In this document: in pieces, positions 46,510-55,617 of the stretch
Layout: each line of letters starts with the position of its first letter
Position numbering within the stretch: position 1 is the first letter of the stretch
Assembly (NCBI RefSeq): GCF_003010965.1
Contig: NZ_PGGM01000001.1
Span: forward strand, 186,001 to 250,000
Length of the DNA: 64,000 nucleotides
Direction of reading: 5' to 3'
Source of the DNA: Phyllobacterium sophorae
GTDB taxonomy: Bacteria > Pseudomonadota > Alphaproteobacteria > Rhizobiales > Rhizobiaceae
Translations under genes and position numbers: made by a program
Notes under the pieces: generated by a model
Seen by the model: the letters and a program-made list of their open reading frames with translations, nothing else
What the model was told of the DNA's origin: nothing
Databases searched by the model: none

Positions 46510-47220
46510 TTACGCCCTTTGCATAAGTTCGAAGAGGGCATCTTCGTTTGGCTTGTTCGCGACACGAACGGAGACGCGGCCCAACCCGCTCAATACATCG
46601 GCAATCCTGTTGGAAAGACACAAAATCGACGTGTTATCAAGGTGATGAGCTATCTCAACTTGGCCGAGCATGCGTACGAACTCTTCCGCACTCCAACGGG
46701 AGTATAAGAGGCAGTAGTCAATCTTTCCCCTATTGAAAAAATTCAACAAAAAATCAGTTGTATAACTGACTGAAACCGTATCGTAAGACATCAGAGTGCG
46801 AAAATGAACACCCCCTGTGCGCAATGCATGTTCAAAATCTGGTGCACGAACGCGTCCCGTCAGATAAAGAATACGGGCGCCAGCGCACGATTCCTCGATG
46901 ACTGTTTGCGCTAGCGACGCACCATCACCGTCTCCAGTCGTTACGGTTTCAAACCCGCGAGCACGAGCCATTGCCGCGGTCGCTTCGCCTACAACGAAAC
47001 AAGGAAGATTGAGAAGCGGGCGGAGTGCCTCGTCTGACGCTTGGCGCAATGCGCTGGCGCTTGTCACAGCAACGGCACTGAATTTGCCAGCAGCCTTTTT
47101 TGCGGGCAGAGAAACAATTTCCGTAAGCGGCAATACCAACGGAAGGAAGCCGCTGCAAAGCAAACGCTCGGACGTTCTGGTCGCGCCCGGCTGGGGACGT
47201 GTGACCAGGACCGTCTTCAT
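46510..47220 (-). CDS. hemD: Uroporphyrinogen-III synthase
   Basis: A 236-residue enzyme closing and inverting ring D of hydroxymethylbilane to give uroporphyrinogen III. Fold features are VLVTRPQPGATRTSERL, AVAVTSASALRQ, FVVGEATAAMARARGFETV and ILYLTGRVRAPDFE; sequence conservation in HemD is low, so context matters: it starts 2 bases after hemC ends. ATG 47220 (MKTVLVTRP) is preferred over an upstream in-frame codon inside hemC. Confidence 0.93.
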   Translation of the reverse strand: MKTVLVTRPQPGATRTSERLLCSGFLPLVLPLTEIVSLPAKKAAGKFSAVAVTSASALRQASDEALRPLLNLPCFVVGEATAAMARARGFETVTTGDGDGASLAQTVIEESCAGARILYLTGRVRAPDFEHALRTGGVHFRTLMSYDTVSVSYTTDFLLNFFNRGKIDYCLLYSRWSAEEFVRMLGQVEIAHHLDNTSILCLSNRIADVLSGLGRVSVRVANKPNEDALFELMQRA

Positions 47221-47222
47221 GG

Positions 47223-48152
47223 TCAGAGCCAATCCGTAAAGAAATGCGCGCCAGCCAGCTTGCGAACCCGCCGCGCCGCGTCCCGGCCAATATCCACAGC
47301 GTCGGCGAATGCGCCCTCACTCGTGACCTCGTGCGCTTCGCTGCCATCCGGCAGGAGAATCATTCCGTGGAACTGGACCTTCTCCCCCGAGACCGTTGCA
47401 AGGCCGGCAATCGGCGTGCGGCAGGATCCGTCGAGTGCACCAAGAAAAGCGCGTTCGCACGCTAGCGCTGTCGACGTTGGAAGGTGATTGAGGGGCGCAA
47501 GCATTGAATCAATCCGGTCGTCGCCAATTCGGCTCTCCACGGCGATCGCTCCTTGCCCGGGCGCGGGGGGAAAATTCCATACGTCCATGAGTTCGGTAGC
47601 GACATCGCCAAGCCCTAGACGTTTCAGACCGGCATAGGCCAGGAATGTTGCATCAACTTCGCCATCAGCAAGCTTGCGCAGGCGGGTTTCGACATTACCG
47701 CGAAAGTTAACCGTCTTCAGGTCAGGACGAGCCCGCTGGATTAGTGCCTGCCGGCGCAGCGATGCGGAGCCGACGGTTGCCCCGATCGGCAGATCGAGTA
47801 ATGTCTTGACCTCCCGTCCGATAAATGCGTCGCGCGGGTCTTCGCGCTCAAGGAAGATCGAAAGATGCAGGTCTTGCGGCAGGATCGTCGGCATGTCTTT
47901 CGATGAATGCACGGCGAGATCGATGCGACCGTCGGCAAGCTGTTGTTCAATCTCAAGCGTGAACAGGCCCTTGCCGCCAACTTCCGCCAAGGGCCGATCC
48001 TGGATACGATCGCCGCTGGTCGAAATAACGACTATTTCGATATCGTCTTCGCGAAGTCCATGGGCTTTTATCAGCCGGTCACGCGTTTCACGGGCTTGCG
48101 CCAGGGCAAGCGCACTCCCACGTGTACCGATCTTGAGCGTTTTTGTTTGCAT
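47223..48152 (-). CDS. hemC: Porphobilinogen deaminase (hydroxymethylbilane synthase)
   Basis: A 309-residue enzyme joining four porphobilinogens. It shows [66 protein letters not shown] and the cofactor cysteine at Cys244 in GSCRTPIAG. It is the first gene of the leftward hemC-hemD-Mic60-hemY run and divergent from tsaD, with a 94-base gap. Confidence 0.97.
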   Translation of the reverse strand: MQTKTLKIGTRGSALALAQARETRDRLIKAHGLREDDIEIVVISTSGDRIQDRPLAEVGGKGLFTLEIEQQLADGRIDLAVHSSKDMPTILPQDLHLSIFLEREDPRDAFIGREVKTLLDLPIGATVGSASLRRQALIQRARPDLKTVNFRGNVETRLRKLADGEVDATFLAYAGLKRLGLGDVATELMDVWNFPPAPGQGAIAVESRIGDDRIDSMLAPLNHLPTSTALACERAFLGALDGSCRTPIAGLATVSGEKVQFHGMILLPDGSEAHEVTSEGAFADAVDIGRDAARRVRKLAGAHFFTDWL

Positions 48153-48246
48153 TGGCCGCTGTCCGTGTTACGCGAGTTCGAATTGAGCCTTTACCTAAAG
48201 GGCTTTTATTCGACGGGCAATGCGGCGAAGGATATCAGGTTTATCG

Positions 48247-49326
48247 ATGCGGGTGCTAGGTATTGAGACAAGCTGTGACGAAACGGCGGCGGCGATTGTC
48301 GAACGCAATGATCGCGGCCATGGCCGCATCTTGTCGAATGTCGTTCTAAGCCAGATTGACGATCACGCGCCCTATGGCGGCGTGGTGCCTGAGATCGCCG
48401 CGCGCGCCCATGTGGAAGTACTCGACACGTTGATCGATCGGGCCTTGCAGGAAGCGCAAATGACTCTGGACGATGTCGATGCCGTGGCTGCGACAGCTGG
48501 TCCAGGATTGATTGGTGGTTTGATTGTCGGACTGATGACCGGGAAGGCGATCGCCATGGCGCGTCAGAAGCCATTTTACGCGATCAACCACCTCGAAGGC
48601 CATGCGCTCACCCCGCGTCTAACCGATCATATCGATTTTCCCTATTTGCTATTGCTGGTATCCGGCGGGCACACGCAGATGGTTCTGGTTAAGGCGCTGG
48701 GTGATTATGAGCGCCTTGGCACGACCATTGACGATGCGCTAGGCGAAGCTTTCGACAAGACCGCAAAGCTGCTCGGCCTGCCTTACCCCGGTGGGCCCGA
48801 AGTGGAAAAAGCGGCTCTGCTTGGCGATCCCACACGCTTTACCCTGCCGCGGCCGCTGAAGGGCGAAGAGCGGCTCGATTTTTCCTTCTCCGGCCTGAAA
48901 ACGGCCGTGCGCCAACTGGCGACGACGCTAGAGCCCTTGTCACAAACTGATGTCAATGACATTTGCGCTGCCTTTCAGACAGCCGTCGCCGATACACTGG
49001 ATGATCGCGTTTCTCGCTCATTGATGCGGTTTCGCCAAAACTTCCCGAACGTCACCAAACCAGCCTTGGTGGTCGCCGGCGGCGTTGCCGCAAACAAGGT
49101 CTTGCGCGATGGCCTGCAGCGGCTCTGCTCGGATAACGGCTTCCGGTTCATTGCACCACCCATGGCTCTTTGTACCGACAACGCTGCAATGATCGCCTGG
49201 GCAGGCGCCGAACGGGCCAATTGCTTGCCCGCCGATTCGCTCGACATCGCGCCACGCTCGCGCTGGCCATTGGACATGCAGTCAGCACCACTGATCGGCG
49301 CAGGCCGTCGCGGAGCCAAGGCATGA
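48247..49326 (+). CDS. tsaD: tRNA N6-adenosine threonylcarbamoyltransferase TsaD
   Basis: A 359-residue ASKHA-fold enzyme that makes t6A37 in tRNAs with TsaB/TsaE. It begins [20 protein letters not shown]; the metal-binding His pair is in [47 protein letters not shown] and [15 protein letters not shown] follow. ATG 48247 is the family start; the frame runs 27 bases upstream. It overlaps gpsA by ATGA, so the two are translationally coupled. Confidence 0.97.
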   Translation: MRVLGIETSCDETAAAIVERNDRGHGRILSNVVLSQIDDHAPYGGVVPEIAARAHVEVLDTLIDRALQEAQMTLDDVDAVAATAGPGLIGGLIVGLMTGKAIAMARQKPFYAINHLEGHALTPRLTDHIDFPYLLLLVSGGHTQMVLVKALGDYERLGTTIDDALGEAFDKTAKLLGLPYPGGPEVEKAALLGDPTRFTLPRPLKGEERLDFSFSGLKTAVRQLATTLEPLSQTDVNDICAAFQTAVADTLDDRVSRSLMRFRQNFPNVTKPALVVAGGVAANKVLRDGLQRLCSDNGFRFIAPPMALCTDNAAMIAWAGAERANCLPADSLDIAPRSRWPLDMQSAPLIGAGRRGAKA

Positions 49327-50309
49327 GTCGAAAACCAATCATTGCGGTGCTTGGTGGGGGGGCTTGGGGCACTGCTCTGGGATCAATGGCGGCGCGTAAC
49401 GACAATGAGGTCCGGCTCTATGCGCGTGACGCGGCGACCGTGGATTCGATCAATGGCAGCCATCGCAACGAAGCCTACCTGCCCGGCATTGACCTGCACC
49501 CGGGGCTCACGGCGAGCACCAGTGCCCGGAAAGTCCTTGCCGGAAGTGACCTCATCCTTTGCGTCATCCCCGCGCAGGCACTCGCCGGTGCAATACATGA
49601 ATTGAAGAACTCGATCCCGCCCGCTGCCCCGCTCGTGATCTGCGCCAAGGGCATCGAGCGCAAGAGTGGCTTACTCATGTCCCACCTCGTTGCCGCAATA
49701 ATGCCGGGTCACGACCTTGGAGCGCTATCGGGACCGAGCTTCGCTAGCGACGTGGCAAGGGGATTGCCGACCGCTGTGACCGTGGCGGCACAGCGGCACG
49801 CGCTCGCAGACCGTATCGCCGTGACGCTGTCCGGTCCGACGTTCCGCTGCTATTCTACCGATGATCTGACCGGGGTGGAAATCGGTGGTGCGCTCAAGAA
49901 CGTGCTCGCCATTGCGGCCGGTGCAGCGATCGGCCGAGGCTATGGCGCCAGTGCCCAAGCGGCGCTGGTCACCCGCGGCTTTGTCGAGCTGCGCCGTATC
50001 GGCCAAGCACTCGGAGCAAGACCGGAGACGATCATGGGCCTTTCCGGTCTTGGCGATCTGATGCTTACCTGCTCCACGCCGCAATCTCGAAACTATTCCT
50101 ATGGACTGGCTCTCGGCCGCGGTGAGGATCTCACCGGCCGCCCGCTTGCGGAAGGTGTCGCAACCGCTGCCATTGCGGCCGAGCTTGCCGCCCGCAATAA
50201 TGTGGAGGCACCGATCATCGGGGCGGTCGCACAGATACTTGATCGGCACATCACCATCGATGAGGCCATGGAAGCCTTGCTTTCGCGGCCGCTGAAGAAT
50301 GAAGATTGA
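49323..50309 (+). CDS. gpsA: Glycerol-3-phosphate dehydrogenase [NAD(P)+]
   Basis: A 328-residue cytosolic enzyme making sn-glycerol 3-phosphate for phospholipids. The Rossmann motif is [19 protein letters not shown]; catalytic regions are [56 protein letters not shown] and [22 protein letters not shown] 49323 overlaps the tsaD stop; the frame is open further into tsaD. YciI follows 15 bases later. Confidence 0.97.
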   Translation: MSRKPIIAVLGGGAWGTALGSMAARNDNEVRLYARDAATVDSINGSHRNEAYLPGIDLHPGLTASTSARKVLAGSDLILCVIPAQALAGAIHELKNSIPPAAPLVICAKGIERKSGLLMSHLVAAIMPGHDLGALSGPSFASDVARGLPTAVTVAAQRHALADRIAVTLSGPTFRCYSTDDLTGVEIGGALKNVLAIAAGAAIGRGYGASAQAALVTRGFVELRRIGQALGARPETIMGLSGLGDLMLTCSTPQSRNYSYGLALGRGEDLTGRPLAEGVATAAIAAELAARNNVEAPIIGAVAQILDRHITIDEAMEALLSRPLKNED

Positions 50310-50324
50310 ACCAGGAGACCGCGA

Positions 50325-50615
50325 ATGCTCTATGCTCTTCTCTGCAACGATAAGCCTGATCACCTGCAGCTGCGCCTCGACACGCGCACTGCGCACCTCG
50401 ACTATTTGAATGGCTTGGGCGATCGCCTCAAGTTTGCCGGGCCATTTCTTGGTGATGATGCAAAGCCGAATGGCAGTCTCGTGGTCATCGATGCGGCGGA
50501 TCTTGCCGCAGCTAAAGACATCGCAGCCAATGATCCTTATGCTCAAGCTGGTCTCTTCACATCGGTCGATATTCGCCCATGGACCTGGGCCATCAAAAAT
50601 CCGGACAACAAATAG
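50325..50615 (+). CDS. YciI-like protein
   Basis: A 96-residue protein of the dimeric ferredoxin-like YciI family: LYALLCNDKPDHLQLRLDTR, then HLDYLNGLGDRLKFAGPF and NDPYAQAGLFTSVDIRPWTW. A catalytic His/Asp pair is known in some members, but function is undefined. AGGAG precedes the start, 15 bases after gpsA, and an EVE-domain gene follows 10 bases later, so it is inside the tsaD operon. Confidence 0.92.
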   Translation: MLYALLCNDKPDHLQLRLDTRTAHLDYLNGLGDRLKFAGPFLGDDAKPNGSLVVIDAADLAAAKDIAANDPYAQAGLFTSVDIRPWTWAIKNPDNK

Positions 50616-50625
50616 GGCGTCAAAA

Positions 50626-51054
50626 ATGGCATTCTGGTTATTCAAATCCGAACCCGACGCATGGTCATGGGACAAGCAAAAATCCGCCGGCGCCAAGGGC
50701 ACCGAGTGGACTGGCGTGCGCAATTATCAGGCGCGAAACAATATGCGCGCCATGCAGATTGGCGACAAAGGTTTCTTCTACCATTCGAATGAAGGGCTTG
50801 AAGTCGTCGGCATCGTCGAAGTCTGTGCCCTCGCTCATCACGATTCGACGACCGATGATCCGCGTTGGGAATGCGTTGATATTCGTGCCGTCAGGGACGT
50901 GCCGGCGCCGGTAACTCTTAAAGACGTCAAGGCCAATCCGAAACTGGAGAAGATGGCGCTTGTCACGTCAATGCGACTGTCGGTGCAGCCGGTAGCGCCG
51001 GATGAATGGAAGGAAGTCTGCCGCATGGGCGGGCTGGTTCCAGCTCCCGAATGA
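50626..51054 (+). CDS. EVE-domain protein
   Basis: A 142-residue protein with the EVE (PUA-like) fold: AFWLFKSEPDAWSWDKQK, GTEWTGVRNYQARNNMRAM and GDKGFFYHSNEGLEVVGIVE. EVE domains bind modified nucleobases in nucleic acids. The conserved Rhizobiales position beside YciI and a small methyltransferase suggests a housekeeping link to modified nucleotides, which is an inference. ATG 50626 is preferred; the frame extends upstream through yciI. Its stop overlaps the next gene (ATGA). Confidence 0.93.
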   Translation: MAFWLFKSEPDAWSWDKQKSAGAKGTEWTGVRNYQARNNMRAMQIGDKGFFYHSNEGLEVVGIVEVCALAHHDSTTDDPRWECVDIRAVRDVPAPVTLKDVKANPKLEKMALVTSMRLSVQPVAPDEWKEVCRMGGLVPAPE

Positions 51055-51734
51055 CCCGATCCATGGGTGAGCTGGTCCTCGATCCAGACAGCGATCGTTA
51101 TCGCCGATTCGTTCTGGCGAACACCACCCTGCAATCCCCGCCACATGTGCAGGAGATCGAGCTCTATCTGGCCGATGAAGCCCATGATCTGTGGCAAAGA
51201 ACCGAAGATGCGCTGGCAACCATCGGGCTTCCTCCTCCATTCTGGGCCTTTGCCTGGGCGGGCGGGCAGGGTCTGGCGCGCTATATCCTCGACCACCCCC
51301 ACACAGTAGAGGGTGCTGTCGTCCTCGATTTTGCCTCGGGCTCCGGTCTGGTGGGTATCGCTGCAGCCAGAGCGGGTGCCGCACGTGTCATTTCATGCGA
51401 TATCGACCCGTTTGCACGACCTGCAATAGCGCTCAACGCCGATGCAAATCAGGCAGTCCTTGAAATTCGCGTTGATGATCTGATCGGCAGCGATGATGGC
51501 TGGAATGTAGTTCTTGCGGGCGACGTATTCTACGACAAACCCTTGGCTGACAGGCTCATACCTTGGTTCACCGCTCTGGCGAAACGCGGCGCCAACGTCA
51601 TCGTCGGCGATCCTGGCCGCTCCTATTTTCCCAAGGATCTTCTCGAATCGCTGGCAGCCTATTCGGTTCCGGTAACGCGGGTTCTTGAGGATGCCGAAGT
51701 GAAACTGACAACTGTCTGGCGCTTCCGGCGCTAG
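51051..51734 (+). CDS. Class I SAM-dependent methyltransferase (ETFB-KMT/Nnt1-like)
   Basis: A 227-residue enzyme. The SAM-binding motif is VVLDFASGSGLVGIAAARAG with CDIDPFARPAIALNAD; PPPFWAFAWAGGQGLARYIL and LAGDVFYDKPLADRLIPWF match the lysine methyltransferase group related to human ETFB-KMT. It probably methylates a protein lysine. ATG 51051 overlaps the EVE stop; an earlier in-frame ATG at 51006 is inside the EVE gene. It shares its stop CTAG with the convergent gene. Confidence 0.85.
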   Translation: MTRSMGELVLDPDSDRYRRFVLANTTLQSPPHVQEIELYLADEAHDLWQRTEDALATIGLPPPFWAFAWAGGQGLARYILDHPHTVEGAVVLDFASGSGLVGIAAARAGAARVISCDIDPFARPAIALNADANQAVLEIRVDDLIGSDDGWNVVLAGDVFYDKPLADRLIPWFTALAKRGANVIVGDPGRSYFPKDLLESLAAYSVPVTRVLEDAEVKLTTVWRFRR

Positions 51735-52264
51735 CGCAGTACCCGAATGACTGTCCGATTCGAGATATGGGGCAGAAGCCGCTCCATATCGGCGCGGTTC
51801 AAGGCAATACAACCTTCCGTCGGAGTGTAGCCGGGTCGCGCCAGATGAAAAAAGATGGCACTGCCACCAGCACGGCGGCGCGGCTTTATGTTCCAATCCA
51901 TGACGATGCAGACGTCGTATAGATCATCGTTGCGCCACATCGTCTCGTGACTGGCGCCATAGGGTATGCGGACCTTGCGGTTGTAGTTGCGGTCGCTGCT
52001 GACCTCACACCAGCCTTCATCGCGGCGAAGAGGCCTAAACATTAGCATACCCGGACTTTTCACCTTCTTGTCGGGACGCTTGAAACCATAGAGCAACCGC
52101 ATCTTTGCCAAAGGGGTGGCACCATCGCCCTCACGTTTGAAGGCAGTAATGCCGCCCTTGCCAAGCGCGCAGCGCAGAATCATGGTGCCTGCAATCATTT
52201 GCCCCTGGCTCGAATGGCCAGGTCTGGCCCGAACATCGATTAATTTCAAAGACCTGCCCACCAT
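51731..52264 (-). CDS. L,D-transpeptidase (YkuD) domain protein
   Basis: A 177-residue protein with the YkuD core: FKREGDGATPLAKMRLLYGF, then SAIFFHLARPGYTPTEGCIA, where the His and the Cys of the TEGCIALNRADMERLL segment are the likely catalytic pair. The usual HGT-x-SHGCIR pattern is changed to T-EGCIA, as in the COG3786-type subgroup. No signal peptide is predicted from the start MVGRSLKLIDVRARPG, which is unusual for a peptidoglycan enzyme; the start could be wrong. Confidence 0.82.
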   Translation of the reverse strand: MVGRSLKLIDVRARPGHSSQGQMIAGTMILRCALGKGGITAFKREGDGATPLAKMRLLYGFKRPDKKVKSPGMLMFRPLRRDEGWCEVSSDRNYNRKVRIPYGASHETMWRNDDLYDVCIVMDWNIKPRRRAGGSAIFFHLARPGYTPTEGCIALNRADMERLLPHISNRTVIRVLR

Positions 52265-52393
52265 GCTTGCCTCATAAAAAGCATTTTTGTGTCAGACTGA
52301 TGCGCCGCACAGGCATAATCAAGTCGATGGTCTTTCTTTCCTTAATAATTCGACTTAAATTCCAACGACTTCTTTCCACTCGCGGGAGATCTG

Positions 52394-53077
52394 ATGACAG
52401 CGCGTACCATTCTTATCGTCGACGACGACGCAGACTTGCGGGCCATACTGGTTGAGCAGCTGAGCCTTTATGAAGAATTTCAGATCATTGAGGAAGACAA
52501 CGCGACCAAGGGTGTTCAGGTGGCGAGAAACGGTGTCGTCGATCTGCTGATCATGGATGTCGGTCTGCCGGACATGGATGGGCGCGAAGCGGTAAAATTG
52601 CTTCGCAAGGGAGGTTTCAAGGCGCCCGTTATCATGCTGACCGGACATGACACTGATTCGGATACGATTCTGGGGCTGGAATCTGGCGCGAACGACTACG
52701 TGACCAAGCCGTTCCGCTTCGCTGTACTGCTTGCGCGCATCCGCGCGCAGCTCCGCCAGCACGAGCAAAGCGAGGATGCGACCTTTGTCGTCGGGCCTTA
52801 TACGTTCAAACCCGGCCAGAAGATGCTGATCGATGCGAAGGGCGGCAAGATCCGGCTGACTGAAAAGGAAGTCGCGATCATCAAGTATCTCTACCGCGCT
52901 GGGGGCAAAGTCATCACCCGTGACGTGCTTCTGGAAGAAGTTTGGGGATATAACTCAGGCGTGACAACACACACTCTGGAAACTCACGTCTACAGGTTAC
53001 GGCAAAAAATCGAACATGATCCATCGAATTCAACCATACTCGTCACCGAAAGCGGGGGATACAAGCTCATTCCTTGA
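52394..53077 (+). CDS. cenR: OmpR/PhoB-type response regulator, CenR (OtpR)-like
   Basis: A 227-residue regulator. The receiver domain (1-120) has VDDDAD, the phospho-acceptor in LLIMDVGLPDMDGREAV and VTKPFRFAVLLARI; the C-terminal winged helix (about 130-225) has KIRLTEKEVAIIKYLYRAGG and LETHVYRLRQKIEHDPSNST. It matches the conserved alphaproteobacterial CenR, called OtpR in Brucella, which controls envelope genes. No histidine kinase is next to it, which fits. A cyclic-nucleotide-binding gene follows 38 bases later. Confidence 0.85.
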   Translation: MTARTILIVDDDADLRAILVEQLSLYEEFQIIEEDNATKGVQVARNGVVDLLIMDVGLPDMDGREAVKLLRKGGFKAPVIMLTGHDTDSDTILGLESGANDYVTKPFRFAVLLARIRAQLRQHEQSEDATFVVGPYTFKPGQKMLIDAKGGKIRLTEKEVAIIKYLYRAGGKVITRDVLLEEVWGYNSGVTTHTLETHVYRLRQKIEHDPSNSTILVTESGGYKLIP

Positions 53078-53115
53078 TGCTGATGGGGCCAATCTAGGTA
53101 TATGTCTGTAATTGC

Positions 53116-53574
53116 ATGGCAATTGAAGATGATATTCGCATTCTGGAGACGGTGGGGCTGTTCGAGACGTTTACGCGCGATCAGTTGCGCCTGCTTGCCT
53201 TCGGCACCGAGCGGCTGGTCTTAAGGGAAGGTCGCGAGCTCTACCGCGAGGGCCAGTCCGCCGATTGCGCCTATGTCATTGATCGCGGTGAGATTTCTCT
53301 GTTTCGCGAAGGCCCGGCCGGTCGGACTGTCCTCAAAACGGTGGGCCCTGGAGCCGTTCTAGGCGAGATGGCGATCATTGCCCAAACCAAGCGCCTTACC
53401 AGCGCGATGGCAGAGACGGAGACAGAAGTAATCCGGCTTAACCGCTCGCTTTTCCGGCGTATTCTCGAAGAATACCCCGAAATCGCGGCTGCCCTGCACG
53501 ATCAGATCTCGATGGACCTTAATGAAATGATTGAGGCCATTACCAAGTACGAACACCTGTTCGGCGAACGCTAA
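53116..53574 (+). CDS. Cyclic nucleotide-binding domain protein
   Basis: A 152-residue protein that is almost only a cNMP-binding domain: LREGRELYREGQSADCAYVI, DRGEISLFREGPAGRTVLKT and the phosphate cassette GAVLGEMAIIAQTKRLTSAM. There is no DNA-binding domain, so it acts by protein contact. It follows cenR on the same strand; the Brucella otpR gene is also next to a protein annotated as a cAMP-dependent kinase regulatory subunit, the same family. Confidence 0.9.
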   Translation: MAIEDDIRILETVGLFETFTRDQLRLLAFGTERLVLREGRELYREGQSADCAYVIDRGEISLFREGPAGRTVLKTVGPGAVLGEMAIIAQTKRLTSAMAETETEVIRLNRSLFRRILEEYPEIAAALHDQISMDLNEMIEAITKYEHLFGER

Positions 53575-53705
53575 CTCGCGTTCCCACAACCCATATTCCC
53601 CCTAGAATTGAAATACTTGGGCCGAATGGACATTTTGTTGCGCAAGAATCGGGTCGATCCGAGCCAGGTTCACACCTTCTTGCACAGTTCCTGTTCTAAA
53701 TTGGC

Positions 53706-54512
53706 TCAGTCCAGATTGAAACGCGCGATGACGGGAACGTGATCCGATGGACGCTCCCACCCGCGTGCTTCGCGCAGGACGGTGATGTCCGCCAAGTCGT
53801 TCTCGAGGTCCGGCGATCCCCAAATATGGTCAAGCCGCCGGCCGCGATCCGCTGCCGCCCAGTCTGCGGCACGATAGCTCCACCACGTATAAATTTTCTC
53901 ACTCCGCGGAATATGATGGCGCATCAAATCGCTCCAACCGGCCTGCCGGCGCAGCGCTTCAAGCCCTTCGGTCTCGATAGGCGTATGGCTTACAACCTTC
54001 AGCAACTGTTTGTGCGACCATACATCGGTTTCCAATGGAGCGATGTTAAGATCACCGACCAGCAGCGATGCATGGCCGTGGCCGTAAGCAGCGGTCATCG
54101 CCTTCATCTCGTCGAGGAAACCGAGCTTGTGCTTGAATTTCGGATTGATCTCGGGATCGGGTTCATCCCCTCCGGCCGGCACGTAGAAATTATGGATACG
54201 TAAACGTTTCGATCCTGCCGTAACCACGGTGCTTAGATGCCGGCAATCGGCAATGTCGCAGAATCCCACCCGAACTGGCTCGGCCAGAGGGCGCCGCGAG
54301 ATGGTCGCAACGCCGTGATAGCCCTTCTGGCCGCTGACCTCGATATGCTCATATCCCATCGCATGGAACGCTTCGCGCGGAAAAAGTTCGTCCGGGCATT
54401 TCGTTTCCTGGAGGCAGAGGACATCAGGCTGATAGCCGGCTAAAAATTGGAGGACCAACGGCAAGCGCAAGCGCACCGAATTGATGTTCCAGGTGGCGAC
54501 GGAGAAAGGCAT
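53706..54512 (-). CDS. xthA: Exodeoxyribonuclease III
   Basis: A 268-residue AP endonuclease/3'-exonuclease. All catalytic blocks are present: FSVATWNINSVRLRLPLVL, DVLCLQETKCPDE, SLLVGDLNIAPLETDVW, IYTWWSYRAADWAAADRGRR and RPSDHVPVIA. It repairs abasic sites. Start ATG 54512 is the family start; a REP-like repeat lies 37 bases upstream. Confidence 0.96.
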   Translation of the reverse strand: MPFSVATWNINSVRLRLPLVLQFLAGYQPDVLCLQETKCPDELFPREAFHAMGYEHIEVSGQKGYHGVATISRRPLAEPVRVGFCDIADCRHLSTVVTAGSKRLRIHNFYVPAGGDEPDPEINPKFKHKLGFLDEMKAMTAAYGHGHASLLVGDLNIAPLETDVWSHKQLLKVVSHTPIETEGLEALRRQAGWSDLMRHHIPRSEKIYTWWSYRAADWAAADRGRRLDHIWGSPDLENDLADITVLREARGWERPSDHVPVIARFNLD

Positions 54513-54548
54513 GGGGACTCGCGAGGTGAACGGGGGCGTTAAGCTGGT

Positions 54549-54613
54549 GCGTGGCTCGACAAGCTCACCTTACCGTGAGAGAGGCAGGATGTGCAACGCG
54601 AGCCGCCTGCCTC
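54549..54613. repeat. REP-like palindromic repeat related to the 30516 element
   Basis: GCGTGGCTCGACAAGCTCAC (54549-54568) matches the end of the element at 30516 at 18 of 20 bases. It is followed by an inverted repeat GAGGCAGG (54581-54588) / CCTGCCTC (54606-54613). It lies in the gap between xthA and lolA. Confidence 0.5.
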
Positions 54614-54713
54614 GGCGCCCTGACGATGCTCAGCATCCGCTGCTTGCCGGTGAACTTGCCGAACCGCGCGATCCCGGTCATGCCAAAAGATTTCGAAAAC
54701 TGCAAGACCGGCG

Positions 54714-55382
54714 CTATTTCTTCATCGCAATGCGCGTGTAGTCGATCTTGAACATGTCAGCGGCAAATCGCACACCCGTGCGGACGTTGGTGATCATTAC
54801 CGTCGTATCAAGCCCCTGAGCATCGGTAATCGTCCACTGCCGGAGATCATAGGACTTCGGATCGAACATCATGGTGATCGTCGAATTGCCAAAGACCGAT
54901 TTGTCACCAAGGACGATCGTGGTCATGTCCGGCTCTTGCTTGACCGATTTGACCCGACCACCGGAAAGATTGATCTGATCGCTCAGCAACAGCTTTAGCG
55001 GCGTTTTCGACAGCGGATACAGATCCCAGGTGTCAAGCTTGCGATTGTTGATCACGACCGAGTCTCCATCGGAGATGACGCGGATAGGCGACGGCTTGTT
55101 GTAGTTGAAGCGGATCTTACCCGGGCGTTCGATATAGAACGTTCCTTCCGTCTGCTCACCACGCGGACCGAACTGGACAAAATTCCCTGTGAGCGTTTTC
55201 ACGCTGGAGAACTTGTTGGCAATTTCCTGCGCGGCACCGATGCCGGCGGGCGCTGCCTGGGCAAAAGCGGGTGTTGTGAGGGCGGCTGCACCGCCGAGCA
55301 ATGCCATGCCGATCATGGACGCGACCGCAGAAGCCCTGGCAAGCGAGCCAACTGTGCGCACCGGTGCTTTTGTCTGAGTCAT
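54714..55382 (-). CDS. lolA: Outer-membrane lipoprotein carrier LolA-like
   Basis: A 222-residue periplasmic chaperone that ferries lipoproteins to the outer membrane. A signal peptide (to about residue 42, TTPAFAQA) precedes the half-barrel with KTLTGNFVQFGPRGEQTEG, TFYIERPGKIRFNYNKPSPI and LLLSDQINLSGGRVKSV. I start at ATG 55382 with AGGAG upstream; the frame opens 21 bases earlier. It lies downstream of ftsK on the same strand, the classic ftsK-lolA pairing. Confidence 0.9.
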   Translation of the reverse strand: MTQTKAPVRTVGSLARASAVASMIGMALLGGAAALTTPAFAQAAPAGIGAAQEIANKFSSVKTLTGNFVQFGPRGEQTEGTFYIERPGKIRFNYNKPSPIRVISDGDSVVINNRKLDTWDLYPLSKTPLKLLLSDQINLSGGRVKSVKQEPDMTTIVLGDKSVFGNSTITMMFDPKSYDLRQWTITDAQGLDTTVMITNVRTGVRFAADMFKIDYTRIAMKK

Positions 55383-55442
55383 GGTCGTATCTCCTGTCGT
55401 CATGAATTGCGTTTAAACAACCAGTTTGGCTTCACTGTGGCT

Positions 55443-55565
55443 AAGTAACGGCATGACCTGGTTTCTTGTTCCTCGGCGGCGTTACGTAACAACACTATTT
55501 CCAGGTTATGTAATGCTGGTCGTCCGATCATACCATAACAGCCCGCTAAATCGTTACGTCACGCC
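55443..55565. promoter_or_regulatory. Cluster of GTTACGTAAC-like dyads between ftsK and lolA
   Basis: The 235-base gap has no gene. It contains the perfect palindrome GTTACGTAAC (55481-55490) and related words AAGTAACG (55443), GTTATGTAAT (about 55505) and GTTACGTCAC (about 55554). They may bind a regulator acting on lolA; the binder is unknown. Confidence 0.35.
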
Positions 55566-55617
55566 CGTTCTGTTTGGGACCCGCTCCGTCGGGCGAAGAC
55601 AGGAAATGACTGATCGC

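Noticed and set aside
50626-51734. EVE domain plus methyltransferase as a defence or modified-DNA system
   Set aside because: The genes are tightly packed with tsaD-gpsA-yciI in a housekeeping order, the methyltransferase looks like a protein-lysine type, and no nuclease or restriction gene is nearby.
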